A DNA stretch of 64,000 nt, from contig CAJBDJ010000072.1 of assembly GCA_903951825.1 (NCBI GenBank), positions 1 through 64,000 of the forward strand. Direction: 5' to 3'. This stretch comes from an uncultured Pseudomonadota bacterium (GTDB taxonomy: Bacteria; Pseudomonadota; Gammaproteobacteria; Burkholderiales; Rhodocyclaceae). Under the pieces are notes generated by a model. The model was not told the origin of the DNA and searched no databases. It worked only from the letters and a program-made list of their open reading frames with translations. The position numbers and the translations under genes were made by a program. Every line of letters starts with the position of its first letter. Position 1 is the first letter of the stretch. Shown here in pieces: positions 38,523 through 47,159 of this stretch.

Positions 38523-39508
38523 GCCAGCTCTTCCCGCGGATCGCGAGCCATCAACAAGGCGAGCGCCGAGGCGGCACTCAGGCGACCATCGAGCAGGGCG
38601 GCAACCGCCGAAGAAATTGGCATATCGACACCATGCGCCAACGCCAGCTTGGCCACTTCACGGGCGGTGTAAACACCTTCGGCAACATGGCCGAGCTCGT
38701 CGAGAATCTGCGGTAACGACTTGTTTTCAGCCAGGGCGAGCCCAACCCGGCGATTACGGGAGAGATCGCCGGTACACGTCAGGATGAGATCACCCATCCC
38801 CGCAAGACCCATGAAAGTCTCGCGTTGTGCACCCAGCGCCTGACCGAGACGGGCAATTTCGGCGAGCCCCCGCGTCATCAGCGCGGCACGCGAGTTCAGA
38901 CCAAGCCCCAAGCCATCGCAGACGCCGGTAGCAATGGCCAGTACATTCTTGACGGCGCCGCCGACTTCGACGCCGACCAGATCATCATTGGCATAAATGC
39001 GCAAACGGCTGCCATGCAACTGGCGCGCCATGTCGCGCGCAAAGGCAGGTTGATTGGCGGCCAAGGCAATCGCCGTTGGCTGACCGCTCGCTACTTCTTC
39101 AGCAAAACTGGGGCCGGACAACGCACCATATATGGCTTGCGGGCCGAGCACTTCCCCCACAACCTGATGCGGCAATTTGCCGCTGGCGGCCTCGAAGCCT
39201 TTGCAAACCCACAGCAAGGGGCAGTCCGAGTCAATTTTTTTCAGCTGCTCGGCGGTGGGTCGCAAACCGGCAATCGGCGTCGCAATCACAAGCAACTCAG
39301 CGCCGGCCACCGCTGATGCAAAATCCGTCCGCACCCTGACCGACTCCGGCAAACGATGCCCCGGGAAAAAACGATGGTTTTCACGGGTTTTTTCGAGGTC
39401 GACCGCCACATCCGCTTCGCGCGACCACAACGTGATTTCGTGCCGGTCGGCAAAGGCAATCGCCAGCGCCGTCCCCCAGGCACCGGCGCCGAGCAGGGTG
39501 ATTTTCAT
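38519..39508 (-). CDS. gpsA: Glycerol-3-phosphate dehydrogenase GpsA
   Basis: 329 residues from the ATG giving MKITLLGAGAWGTALAIAFA, the NAD(P)-binding Rossmann motif; the start overlaps the SH3 gene stop as ATGA. Other conserved parts: CKGFEA, ALSGPSFAEEVA, GGAVKNVLAIATG with the catalytic Lys, TRGLAEI and GLAGMGDLILTCTG. It reduces dihydroxyacetone phosphate to sn-glycerol-3-phosphate for phospholipid synthesis. Last gene of the arsR-to-gpsA run. Confidence 0.97.
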   Translation of the reverse strand: MKITLLGAGAWGTALAIAFADRHEITLWSREADVAVDLEKTRENHRFFPGHRLPESVRVRTDFASAVAGAELLVIATPIAGLRPTAEQLKKIDSDCPLLWVCKGFEAASGKLPHQVVGEVLGPQAIYGALSGPSFAEEVASGQPTAIALAANQPAFARDMARQLHGSRLRIYANDDLVGVEVGGAVKNVLAIATGVCDGLGLGLNSRAALMTRGLAEIARLGQALGAQRETFMGLAGMGDLILTCTGDLSRNRRVGLALAENKSLPQILDELGHVAEGVYTAREVAKLALAHGVDMPISSAVAALLDGRLSAASALALLMARDPREELA

Positions 39509-39942
39509 AGCCCCCAGACCTGCGTCGAGCGGACGTAGCCGGTCGCGCCGTCGCGGTGGCGCACCTTCGCCCAACCGGGGGCGGCCGGTTCAATCAGGTC
39601 TACCGTCACCCATTTCTCAAGCTCGGCAACGACGGGGGCATCAGGACGCTCGGCCTGGCGGATTTCCGCCTTGGGGGCAACCACCAACAAGGTACGATGT
39701 TCGGCCAGAAAACGGCTTTCGATCCATGCCAGACTGCCTTCAGCGTCGCGAACCTTGCTCCAGCCGTCGAGTTTAACAACCACTTCAACCGGCGTTTGCG
39801 CCCTGATCAGGTAAAGCTTTTTTGACTTGAGCGAAGGCGAGTCGAACAGCACCGCTGCCGGGGGCTGAACCGAACGATAATCGACCGCCAGCACCGGAAG
39901 GCTGAACGCCAGCAAAGGCAGGATAGTCAGCAGGCGGCGCAT
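39505..39942 (-). CDS. Periplasmic SH3-domain protein
   Basis: 145 residues with a Sec signal peptide (MRRLLTILPLLAFSLPVLA) and two bacterial SH3-like repeats: residues 30-80 (AVLFDSPSLKSKKLYLIRAQTPVEVVVKLDGWSKVRD region) and 90-145, ending GWAKVRHRDGATGYVRSTQVWGL. Such domains often bind cell wall or protein partners. The specific role is unknown; its operon with secB and gpsA is common in betaproteobacteria. Confidence 0.82.
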   Translation of the reverse strand: MRRLLTILPLLAFSLPVLAVDYRSVQPPAAVLFDSPSLKSKKLYLIRAQTPVEVVVKLDGWSKVRDAEGSLAWIESRFLAEHRTLLVVAPKAEIRQAERPDAPVVAELEKWVTVDLIEPAAPGWAKVRHRDGATGYVRSTQVWGL

Positions 39943-39951
39943 GGCAAGCTT

Positions 39952-40410
39952 TTACTGGAGCGTTTCAGTTACTGCCGGCGCTGCCTGTTCCTGCATACGT
40001 GCCATGTACATCGATTCAAAATTGACCGGTTGCAGGACAATCGGCGAAAAGCCGGCACGGGTCACGGCGTCGGACACCGCTTCGCGCGCATAGGGGAAAA
40101 GAATGTTCGGGCAGGCAACCGCGATCAACGGCTCAAGCTGCTCCTCCGGCACGTTCATGATGCGAAAAATGCCGGCCTGACCGACTTCAACCAGAAAAAC
40201 CGTTTTTTCGGCCAGCTTGGCCGTCACGGTGACTGTCAGCAGTACCTCGAAAACGCCTTCGCCGACACCACGACCGGTGGTATTGAGCTGGATTTCGACC
40301 TGCGGGGCTTCGCGCTCGAGGAAAATTTCCGGTGCGTTCGGCACTTCAACCGAGAGGTCTTTGACGTAGAGCTTTTCAATGCCGAAAACCGGCTGGGCGT
40401 TTTCTTCCAT
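39952..40410 (-). CDS. secB: Protein-export chaperone SecB
   Basis: 152 residues; conserved segments IEKLYVKDLSVEVPNAPEIFL, EVLLTVTVTAKL, FLVEVGQAGIF and CPNILFPYAREAVSD. Tetrameric cytosolic chaperone that keeps preproteins unfolded for SecA. grxC-secB-gpsA order matches other proteobacteria. 17 bases after grxC. Confidence 0.96.
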   Translation of the reverse strand: MEENAQPVFGIEKLYVKDLSVEVPNAPEIFLEREAPQVEIQLNTTGRGVGEGVFEVLLTVTVTAKLAEKTVFLVEVGQAGIFRIMNVPEEQLEPLIAVACPNILFPYAREAVSDAVTRAGFSPIVLQPVNFESMYMARMQEQAAPAVTETLQ

Positions 40411-40427
40411 GATTTTCCTTCGTTAAG

Positions 40428-40691
40428 TTAGTTGGCTTCCAACAGCGTTTTGAGCTCACCGGACGCATCGAGTGCGTACAGGTCGTCGCAGCCGCCGACA
40501 TGGGTGGCACCGATGTAAATTTGCGGCACGGTACGGCGCCCGGTTTGTTGCATCATTTGATCACGACGTTCCGGGTCTAGATCAATACGAATTTCTTCAA
40601 TCTGCTCAACACCACGTGCCTTCAACAATTGCTTGGCTCGGATGCAAAACGGGCACACCGCCGTGGTGTACATCAAGACGGCAGCACTCAT
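40428..40691 (-). CDS. grxC: Glutaredoxin 3
   Basis: 87 residues, thioredoxin fold with the dithiol active site CPFC at residues 13-16, the cis-Pro in RRTVPQIYI and the GSH-binding GGCDDLYAL. It reduces protein and glutathione disulfides. The start overlaps the rhodanese stop by 4 bases. Confidence 0.94.
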   Translation of the reverse strand: MSAAVLMYTTAVCPFCIRAKQLLKARGVEQIEEIRIDLDPERRDQMMQQTGRRTVPQIYIGATHVGGCDDLYALDASGELKTLLEAN

Positions 40692-41107
40692 TTGTTGCGC
40701 CCGCTTTTCTTGATCGGATAACCGGCTCCAACCCAGGCATCAACGCCACCGGCCAGATTGTGCAGGCTGGCAAAACCCTGCTTTTTCAATTGCCGGCAAG
40801 CGCGACCGGATCGCATACCGCTGGCGCAGTAAACGATCAGCGGCTTATCCTTGAACTTCTCAAGGTCGGCCAGGCGCTCGGATAGTTTGGACAGCGGCAC
40901 ATGAACCGCCTCCGGCAGATGTCCACCGGCAAACTCGCCGTCCTCACGCACATCAATGATCTGGGCGTCGTCACGATTGATCAGCTGGGTGGCCTGCGCC
41001 GGACTGACCTCGACGCCGCCAGCTCCGGCCAGCATTGGCCAGAGCAAGGCGATACCGCTGCCGACAACAACGCCGATCAACAAGATATTCTGATGAATGA
41101 ATTCCAT
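40688..41107 (-). CDS. Membrane-anchored rhodanese-like protein
   Basis: 139 residues from ATG 41107; a TTG 3 codons upstream is possible. One membrane helix (NILLIGVVVGSGIALLWPM) followed by a single rhodanese domain with DVREDGEFAGGHLPEAVHVPL and the active-site loop VYCASGMRSGRA, whose Cys carries persulfide. It handles sulfane sulfur on the cytoplasmic or membrane face. It sits between an ArsR regulator with a BigR-like cysteine pair and a glutaredoxin, which supports a sulfur-stress role. Confidence 0.9.
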   Translation of the reverse strand: MEFIHQNILLIGVVVGSGIALLWPMLAGAGGVEVSPAQATQLINRDDAQIIDVREDGEFAGGHLPEAVHVPLSKLSERLADLEKFKDKPLIVYCASGMRSGRACRQLKKQGFASLHNLAGGVDAWVGAGYPIKKSGRNK

Positions 41108-41116
41108 TGGTACCAA

Positions 41117-41434
41117 TTACGAGCCCTCGCCACAAAAAACTTCACGCATCATACAGACAAGCTGCAGGGTGCGCTGATCACCGACACGGTAAAAAACGCG
41201 GTTGGCGTCCTTGCGGGTCAACAGCACGTTTTTCTCGCGCAAAATAGCCAGATGTTGAGAAATATTGCTTTGCGATGTCCCTACCTGATCGACGATTTCC
41301 TGCACACAGACTTCACGATCACCGATAACGCAGAGAATTTTCAGGCGCAACGGATGGGCGATTCCCTTGAGTGCGCGCGCAGCAAGCTCGATATGCTCCT
41401 GCTTCTCGATCAAGTTGAATGAGGGAGTTTCCAA
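41117..41434 (-). CDS. ArsR-family regulator, probable persulfide sensor (BigR/SqrR-like)
   Basis: 105 residues, winged helix of the ArsR type (HPLRLKILCVIGDREV; TSQSNISQHLAILRE recognition helix; FYRVGD wing). Start is TTG at 41434 with GAGGA upstream. Cysteines are at 35, 43, 94 and 101. Cys35 (end of helix 2, ILCVIGD) and Cys101 (C-terminal helix) are 66 residues apart, the spacing of the sensing pair in BigR and SqrR. There is no metal motif ELCVCDL of ArsR/SmtB sensors. Together with the downstream rhodanese and glutaredoxin this suggests sensing of reactive sulfur. An ATAAT/ATTAT dyad covers its own -10 box. Confidence 0.82.
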   Translation of the reverse strand: METPSFNLIEKQEHIELAARALKGIAHPLRLKILCVIGDREVCVQEIVDQVGTSQSNISQHLAILREKNVLLTRKDANRVFYRVGDQRTLQLVCMMREVFCGEGS

Positions 41435-41453
41435 GACAAATCCTCGTTACGGA

Positions 41454-41469
41454 ATAATTCATCATTATA
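41454..41469 (-). promoter_or_regulatory. -10 box and overlapping operator-like dyad of the arsR operon
   Basis: On the minus strand a perfect -10 TATAAT (41464-41469) lies about 30 bases before the regulator start. ATAAT-N5-ATTAT (41454-41468) overlaps it, as expected for autorepression by an ArsR-family dimer. No good -35 was found at the right distance, so the promoter strength is uncertain. Confidence 0.45.
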
Positions 41470-41565
41470 AAATAAGGCGTCAGATTTCACCGACCTTAAT
41501 CAACATCGCCCCGTAATTCGCTGACTAGGCACGCTGCCGAGACAGCCCGAGAGAAAACGATTCCC

Positions 41566-42954
41566 TTGTCGCAAGCACCGCATATCATTCGCATAAAAGT
41601 TTTCCGGGCGATGACACTGGCGACCATTTTGCTCGCCCTCTCCTTGCCTTTGCCAGCCACGACCAAAAAGCCGGCATCACCCGAGATCGCCGACAAGCAA
41701 GCCGACCTCGGGGAATTGCGCGGGCGAATCGACAATTTACGCAAAGAACTCTCGAACAACGAGGAAAACAAGGTCGATGCGGGCGACCGCCTCGCTGAGG
41801 TCGAGCGCCAGATTTCACGTCTGCAGCGAGAACTGTATGAACTGGGCGAGCAACGCGGCCACTTGGAGAAAAAGCTGCACAATCTCGAGCAACAGTCAAA
41901 AACGCTGAACAGCACGCTCAACCTGCAGCAAAGCCAGCTCGAAAAGCTGCTCTACCGCCAATATTTGCGTGGCACCCCCGATTCCCTGCAACTGATCCTG
42001 AATGGTGATGACCCCAACCAGGTGGCACGCGACTTGCGCTATCTGGCGGCGATCGCCGTGACTCGTGCCGATTTGATGGGCGAAATCCAGGCCACGCTGG
42101 ACAAAAAAAAGGCTTTGGCCGAGGACGCCCAGGAAAAAGCCAGCGAACTGCTGACGCTTGAAGCCCATCAACAAGAGCGCCACAGCGAACTGAAAAAACA
42201 GCGCGCGCAGCGTCAGGCGCTTTATGCTCAGATTTCAGAGAAAGTTAGTGCCCAGCGCAAGGAAATCGGCAGTTTGCAGCGTGATGAAAAACGCATGACT
42301 CAACTGATCGACCGGCTCTCAAAAATTCTTGCCGCGCAAGCAGCAAAATCAGTCCGCGACGCAGAGATAAAAGCCAGGGAAGCAAGCCGGCTGGCTGCCG
42401 CGGCCAGGCAGCGCGAGGCGGAAAAAGACAAGGACAAGCCAAAACTTGGCACGACATCTAGCGAGAAGGAAACGCCGCTCGTCGTCACCCCGAATGAAGT
42501 GCGCCGGCCACCCGAAGTCACGGCCGAAAATCGCTATGAACCGGCACCCAGCGACGGTAGTTTTCTGCGCCAGAAAGGCAGCTTGCGCCTGCCGGTGCGT
42601 GGCAATGTGGCTGGCCGTTATGGCAGCCCGCGTGATGGCGGCGGCACCTGGAAAGGTGTTTTCATCAAAGCCGGGGCAGGAAGCGATGTCAAAGCCGTGG
42701 CCAACGGACGGGTGGTGTTTGCGGAGTGGATGCGTGGTTTTGGCAACCTGCTGATCGTCGATCATGGCGACGCTTATTTGACAATTTACGGCAACAACGA
42801 TTCCCTGCTGAAACAGGTGGGGCAGGCGGTCAAAGGGGGAGAGAAAGTGGCTACCGTGGGCAACAGCGGAGGCAATCCAGATTCCGGTTTATACTTTGAA
42901 CTCCGCCACCAAGGGCAACCGATCGACCCGATGAAATGGGCAAGTCTGAAATGA
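41566..42954 (+). CDS. envC: Murein hydrolase activator EnvC (degenerate M23)
   Basis: 462 residues from TTG 41566; an ATG at 41611 would remove the basic n-region of the signal peptide. After the signal peptide (LATILLALSLPLPA) comes a long coiled coil (about 40-270) and a C-terminal LytM/M23 domain. The domain lacks the catalytic zinc ligands: HxxxD reads as WKGVFIKA and HxH as LYFELRH, as in EnvC and NlpD, which activate amidases rather than cut peptidoglycan. It overlaps ctpA by 4 bases. Confidence 0.9.
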   Translation: MSQAPHIIRIKVFRAMTLATILLALSLPLPATTKKPASPEIADKQADLGELRGRIDNLRKELSNNEENKVDAGDRLAEVERQISRLQRELYELGEQRGHLEKKLHNLEQQSKTLNSTLNLQQSQLEKLLYRQYLRGTPDSLQLILNGDDPNQVARDLRYLAAIAVTRADLMGEIQATLDKKKALAEDAQEKASELLTLEAHQQERHSELKKQRAQRQALYAQISEKVSAQRKEIGSLQRDEKRMTQLIDRLSKILAAQAAKSVRDAEIKAREASRLAAAARQREAEKDKDKPKLGTTSSEKETPLVVTPNEVRRPPEVTAENRYEPAPSDGSFLRQKGSLRLPVRGNVAGRYGSPRDGGGTWKGVFIKAGAGSDVKAVANGRVVFAEWMRGFGNLLIVDHGDAYLTIYGNNDSLLKQVGQAVKGGEKVATVGNSGGNPDSGLYFELRHQGQPIDPMKWASLK

Positions 42955-44366
42955 AAAAAGCAAAAACCATCAGTTTGGTCATTGGCGGATTTGTCGCCGG
43001 TGCACTCATCAGCCTGGGTCTTCCGGCGCTGGCCGACAAAGAGACGGCTCAAGGCTTGCCGATCGACGAATTGCGCACCTTCGCCGAGGTCTACAGCGCG
43101 ATCAAGCAAGGTTATGTCGAACCGGTCGAAGACAAAAAAATGATCACCAATGCCATTTCCGGCATGCTCGGCAACCTTGACCCGCACTCGTCTTACCTTG
43201 ACGCCGATGCCTTCAAGGATTTGCAGGTCGGCACCCAAGGAGAGTTCGGTGGTTTAGGCATTGAAGTCGGCATGGAAGACGGGCTGGTCAAGGTCGTTTC
43301 GCCGATTGAAGACACGCCGGCTTACCGGGGCGGAGTCAAGGCCGGCGACCTGATTTTCAAGCTCGACGACACCCTGGTCAAAGGTCTGACCCTTGGCGAT
43401 GCCGTCAAAAAGATGCGTGGCAAGCCGAAAACACCAATCAAACTGTCGATTATTCGCAAGGGGGATCCCAAGCCGATCGAGATCACCTTGATCCGCGAAG
43501 TCATCAAGGTGCAAAGTGTCAAATCCAAACTCACCGAACCGGGCTACGGCTGGGTGCGCGTTACCCAGTTTCAGGAAAACACCATTGCCGAACTTTCCCG
43601 ACACCTCAGTGGCCTCTACAAATCAGGCAAGCTGAACGGTCTCGTTCTTGACCTACGCAACGATCCGGGTGGCTTGCTCAATGGGGCAATTGGCGTTTCC
43701 GCCGCGTTCCTGCCGCCAGACGTCAAAGTGGTGTCGACCGACGGCCGCACGCCGGATGCCAAGCAGGAATATCTGGCTCGCTCGCGTGATTACCTGCGCG
43801 GCACCCGGGAAGATCCGCTGCAGGGATTGCCGGTTGATGTCAAAAAAGTGCCGATGGTCGTTCTCGTCAATGCCGGTTCGGCCTCGGCCTCGGAGATCGT
43901 CGCTGGCGCCCTCCAGGATCACAAGCGAGCGGTGGTCATGGGCACCCAGACATTCGGCAAAGGCTCGGTGCAGTCAGTGATTCCGCTGCCTGGGAATTCG
44001 GCAATCAAACTGACCACGGCACGCTATTACACGCCGCAAGGCCGCTCGATCCAGGCCAAGGGAATTGTTCCCGACATCATCGTTGAAGAGTCGGGCAACG
44101 GCACCGCACCGCCGCGTTTGCGCGAAGCCGATCTCGAACGTCACCTGTCCAACGACCGCGAAAAGGAAAGCCCCCGGGAAATCGTGCGGGACGCCGGCAA
44201 AACGCCCGGCAAAGCGGCCAAACCGGAGAACAAGGACAAGAGCAAGGATGAGCCCGAAGATGAGATGCCGGTGCGCCTTGAATATGCAAGCAAGGCGGAC
44301 AACCAGTATCAGCAGGCAGTCAATCTGCTCAAGGGCATGCAGATTATGCAAAGTAAAGTTCAATGA
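42951..44366 (+). CDS. Carboxy-terminal processing protease CtpA (S41)
   Basis: 471 residues from the ATG that overlaps the envC stop. An N-terminal signal anchor (TISLVIGGFVAGALISLGLP) is followed by an S41 lid, a PDZ domain (GGLGIEVGMEDGLVKVVSPI), and the catalytic core with the nucleophile Ser in NAGSASASEIVAGAL and the Lys in TFGKGSVQSV. A Lys/Asp/Glu-rich linker precedes the C-terminus. Periplasmic protease. Pairing with EnvC suggests control of septal cell-wall hydrolysis. Confidence 0.94.
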   Translation: MKKAKTISLVIGGFVAGALISLGLPALADKETAQGLPIDELRTFAEVYSAIKQGYVEPVEDKKMITNAISGMLGNLDPHSSYLDADAFKDLQVGTQGEFGGLGIEVGMEDGLVKVVSPIEDTPAYRGGVKAGDLIFKLDDTLVKGLTLGDAVKKMRGKPKTPIKLSIIRKGDPKPIEITLIREVIKVQSVKSKLTEPGYGWVRVTQFQENTIAELSRHLSGLYKSGKLNGLVLDLRNDPGGLLNGAIGVSAAFLPPDVKVVSTDGRTPDAKQEYLARSRDYLRGTREDPLQGLPVDVKKVPMVVLVNAGSASASEIVAGALQDHKRAVVMGTQTFGKGSVQSVIPLPGNSAIKLTTARYYTPQGRSIQAKGIVPDIIVEESGNGTAPPRLREADLERHLSNDREKESPREIVRDAGKTPGKAAKPENKDKSKDEPEDEMPVRLEYASKADNQYQQAVNLLKGMQIMQSKVQ

Positions 44367-44382
44367 ATTATCAGGAGTCATG

Positions 44383-44784
44383 ATGGGCGACCCGGATCTC
44401 AAGAAAAAACGTGAGATCGTGTTCTCAAAATTCCCGCCCGGACAGGTTCCCGAGGCGGCAGATGATCTCGGCCACCTCGCCGCCATTGAAGTCGAGGCAA
44501 AGTTGGAGAAACGCGCCGTCGAGGTAGTCTACGAGCTGACCGAGCACACCCTGCGTGACCTCGACGAGCACCTGGTCGATAAGGGCTTCCATCTCGACAA
44601 CACACTGCTGACCAAGCTGACGCGAGCGCTGATTTATTACGTTGAAGAAACGCAGCTACACAATATCGGCGCGCCCGAAAAACGCCTGAAACGCTCCGCT
44701 CAAGAAGGCTACGTACACGCCTGGGAACTGCGTCCGCATGGCGATCACGACGATACGCCGCCGGAGTGGCGCGAATACAAGTGA
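44383..44784 (+). CDS. Conserved hypothetical protein of 133 residues
   Basis: Start at ATG 44383, 5 bases after AGGAG (ATG 44380 is too close). The protein is polar and highly charged, with no signal peptide or membrane segment: KKKREIVFSKFPPGQVPEA at the start, a probable helix pair (LEKRAVEVVYELTEHTLRDL; LDNTLLTKLTRALIYYVEE), and a C-terminus ending in PPEWREYK. I do not recognise the family. 16 bases after ctpA, with a GTGA overlap into the MoeB/ThiF-like gene, so it is transcribed with both. Confidence 0.85.
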   Translation: MGDPDLKKKREIVFSKFPPGQVPEAADDLGHLAAIEVEAKLEKRAVEVVYELTEHTLRDLDEHLVDKGFHLDNTLLTKLTRALIYYVEETQLHNIGAPEKRLKRSAQEGYVHAWELRPHGDHDDTPPEWREYK

Positions 44785-45626
44785 CCGACGAGCAGCTTCT
44801 CCGCTACAGTCGTCATATCCTGCTGGACGAATTGGGAATTGAGGGGCAGCAACGTATTCTTGCCAGCCACGCGCTGATCATCGGAGCCGGCGGCCTCGGC
44901 TCTCCCGCCGCGCTTTACCTGGCAGCGGCCGGTATTGGAAAAATCACGCTGGCCGATGACGACAAGGTCGATTTCACCAATCTGCAGCGCCAGATACTGC
45001 ACACCCAGGCGCGTCTTGGCATGACCAAGGCTGAATCCGGCAAGCTTGCCTTACGGGCGATCAATCCCGAGATCGAGATCATTCCGTTACAACAACGTCT
45101 TTTCGGCCAGGCACTCGACCGGCTGGTCGCCACCGCTGATATCGTCCTTGATTGCAGCGACAACTTCGCCACCCGCCATGCCATCAACCGCGCCTGTGTA
45201 CATCACAGAAAGCCGCTGGTATCCGGTGCGGCGGTACGTTTTGACGGGCAGATCAGCGTCTATGACCTGCGTCGGGATGATTCGCCGTGTTATCACTGCC
45301 TCTTCCCGGAGGGCGAGGATGTCGACGAAACCCGTTGCGCGACGATGGGCGTCCTGGCGCCACTGACCGGCATCATCGGCACCATGCAGGCGGCCGAAGC
45401 ACTCAAGCTGGCCGCAGGAATCGGCACCTCGCTGACGGGAAGACTGCTCTTGCTCGATGCGCTGGAGATGGCGTGGCGCAGCATCAAATTCAAGAAAGAT
45501 CCCGGCTGCGCCGTCTGCGACGCTAACGGAAACGGGCGATCAGGCGAATATCTTCACCAACCTGGCGCAGATCACGAATCTCCAGCGCATGCCGGCCATC
45601 GAGACTCGTCAGCTCAGGCAGATTAA
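44781..45626 (+). CDS. MoeB/ThiF/HesA family adenylyltransferase
   Basis: 281 residues from GTG 44781 (GTGA overlap). The E1-like fold shows GAGGLGSPAALYLAAAGIGK for ATP, DDDKVDFTNLQRQILH, the catalytic R/D residues, CSDNFATRHAIN, and zinc CxxC pairs (CYHC and CAVC). It adenylates the C-terminal Gly of a MoaD/ThiS-like sulfur carrier. MoeB (molybdopterin) and ThiF (thiamine) cannot be told apart from sequence. After CAVC, where family members usually end, 30 more residues run into the opposite strand of ribD, a probable extension from stop-codon loss. A rhodanese domain is absent. Confidence 0.88.
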   Translation: MTDEQLLRYSRHILLDELGIEGQQRILASHALIIGAGGLGSPAALYLAAAGIGKITLADDDKVDFTNLQRQILHTQARLGMTKAESGKLALRAINPEIEIIPLQQRLFGQALDRLVATADIVLDCSDNFATRHAINRACVHHRKPLVSGAAVRFDGQISVYDLRRDDSPCYHCLFPEGEDVDETRCATMGVLAPLTGIIGTMQAAEALKLAAGIGTSLTGRLLLLDALEMAWRSIKFKKDPGCAVCDANGNGRSGEYLHQPGADHESPAHAGHRDSSAQAD

Positions 45627-46611
45627 AGAGCCCGCTAGCCTTGTCACCCAGCAGACAAGGCGCCAGATAAAGCAGCAACTCATCAACCAGACCTTCACGC
45701 AACAAGGAACCGTTGAGCTTGAACCCGGCCTCTGCGTGCACCTCATTGATGCCGCGTTGCGCGAGCAATTCAAGAAGTGCCCGTAAATCAACCTTGCCGG
45801 CGGCGTTCGGCAAAATCTCGACCGAATTGCCGGAGGAGCGCAACAAGGCGATTTTTTTGGCATCCTCAACGGCACCGACAACCAGGCTTGCTCCTCCCTG
45901 CAGAACGCGCGCCGTCAGCGGGATTTCCAGCTGACTATCGACGACGACACGCAAGGGCTGGCGGCTGTTCTCGAGATCACGGACAGTGAGTTGCGGATCG
46001 TCAGCGCAAACAGTGCCAATGCCGGTCAATATGGCGCAGGCGCGTGCCCGAAAGCGCTGCCCGTCGCTGCGCGCCGGAGAGCCGGTAAGCCACTGACTGA
46101 GGCTATTGTTGAGTGCCGTCTTGCCGTCCAGGCTGGCCGCCGCCTTCAAGCGCAACCACGGCCGGCCACGGGTCATGCGTGAGACGAAGCCGATATTCAG
46201 TTCGCGCGCCTCGTTTTCCATGAGTCCACAGCAGGTTTCGATACCTGCCGCCTGCAACACCGCCAAACCTCGGCCGGCGACCAGCGGATTCGGATCAATC
46301 ATGGCCGCCACCACCCGCTTCACGCCAGCGGCAATCAAAGCCTCGGCGCAGGGGGGGGTGCGACCGGAATGACTGCACGGCTCAAGGGTCACATAGGCGG
46401 TTGCGCCACGCGCTCGGGAGCCGGCGGCGCGCAGCGCATGAATTTCGGCATGAGGTTCGCCAGCGCGCTCATGCCAGCCCTCGCCGACGATCCAGCCGTC
46501 GCGCACGAGCACACAACCGACGCGCGGATTCGGCGAAGTGGTGCGCAAACCACGCTCGGCCAGTTGCAGGGCGCGCCCCATAATGCCGTGGTCGACGGCT
46601 GAAAAGCTCAT
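45523..46611 (-). CDS. ribD: Bifunctional riboflavin biosynthesis protein RibD
   Basis: 362 residues: N-terminal deaminase domain with zinc motif HAEIHAL and [11 protein letters not shown], and C-terminal reductase domain ([34 protein letters not shown]). It deaminates and reduces the pyrimidine intermediate of riboflavin synthesis. The start overlaps nrdR by 4 bases; the 3' end overlaps the convergent MoeB/ThiF-like gene by 104 bases. Confidence 0.95.
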   Translation of the reverse strand: MSFSAVDHGIMGRALQLAERGLRTTSPNPRVGCVLVRDGWIVGEGWHERAGEPHAEIHALRAAGSRARGATAYVTLEPCSHSGRTPPCAEALIAAGVKRVVAAMIDPNPLVAGRGLAVLQAAGIETCCGLMENEARELNIGFVSRMTRGRPWLRLKAAASLDGKTALNNSLSQWLTGSPARSDGQRFRARACAILTGIGTVCADDPQLTVRDLENSRQPLRVVVDSQLEIPLTARVLQGGASLVVGAVEDAKKIALLRSSGNSVEILPNAAGKVDLRALLELLAQRGINEVHAEAGFKLNGSLLREGLVDELLLYLAPCLLGDKASGLFNLPELTSLDGRHALEIRDLRQVGEDIRLIARFR

Positions 46612-47072
46612 TTTTTTTTCGGCGAAGGCGATACTTCGCGAATCGCCCGCGAGAAGGCATCGACGTCTTCAAAATTGCGATAAACCGAAGCGAAGCGAAT
46701 GTAGGCCACCTTGTCGAGCTTCTTCAGCTCGCGCATGACCAGTTCCCCCAATTGCTGCGTACTGACCTCGCGCTCACCGGCCGAGAGCAATATTTCCTCG
46801 ATTCCGGCCACGGCCGCGTCCACCGACTCAATCGCCACCGGCCGTTTGCGCAGTGCCAGTTCGAGACTGGCGCGCAGCTTGCCGCGCGTGAACTCGGTAC
46901 GCAAACCGTTTTTCTTGATCACTTGCGGCAACTGGATTTCGGCTCGCTCGTAAGTGGTAAACCGCTTGTCGCAGGCATTGCATTTGCGGCGGCGACGAAC
47001 AACATCGCCATCGTCATTCAAACGGGTATCGGCAACCGCCGTATCTTCAGCGCCGCAGAACGGGCATTTCAT
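46608..47072 (-). CDS. nrdR: Transcriptional repressor NrdR
   Basis: 154 residues: a zinc ribbon (CPFC ... CNAC) followed by an ATP-cone domain ([19 protein letters not shown]). It represses ribonucleotide reductase genes in response to (d)ATP. glyA-nrdR-ribD is a common proteobacterial order. 87 bases separate it from glyA; that gap has no clear terminator. Confidence 0.96.
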   Translation of the reverse strand: MKCPFCGAEDTAVADTRLNDDGDVVRRRRKCNACDKRFTTYERAEIQLPQVIKKNGLRTEFTRGKLRASLELALRKRPVAIESVDAAVAGIEEILLSAGEREVSTQQLGELVMRELKKLDKVAYIRFASVYRNFEDVDAFSRAIREVSPSPKKK

Positions 47073-47159
47073 CGGGGAGTGTTTGAGCGAACGGGGAAAT
47101 AAATCACCGGAGCCGCAAAAGGCTTAGCAATCGCCCCTGCCCAAACACTCATCACCGGA

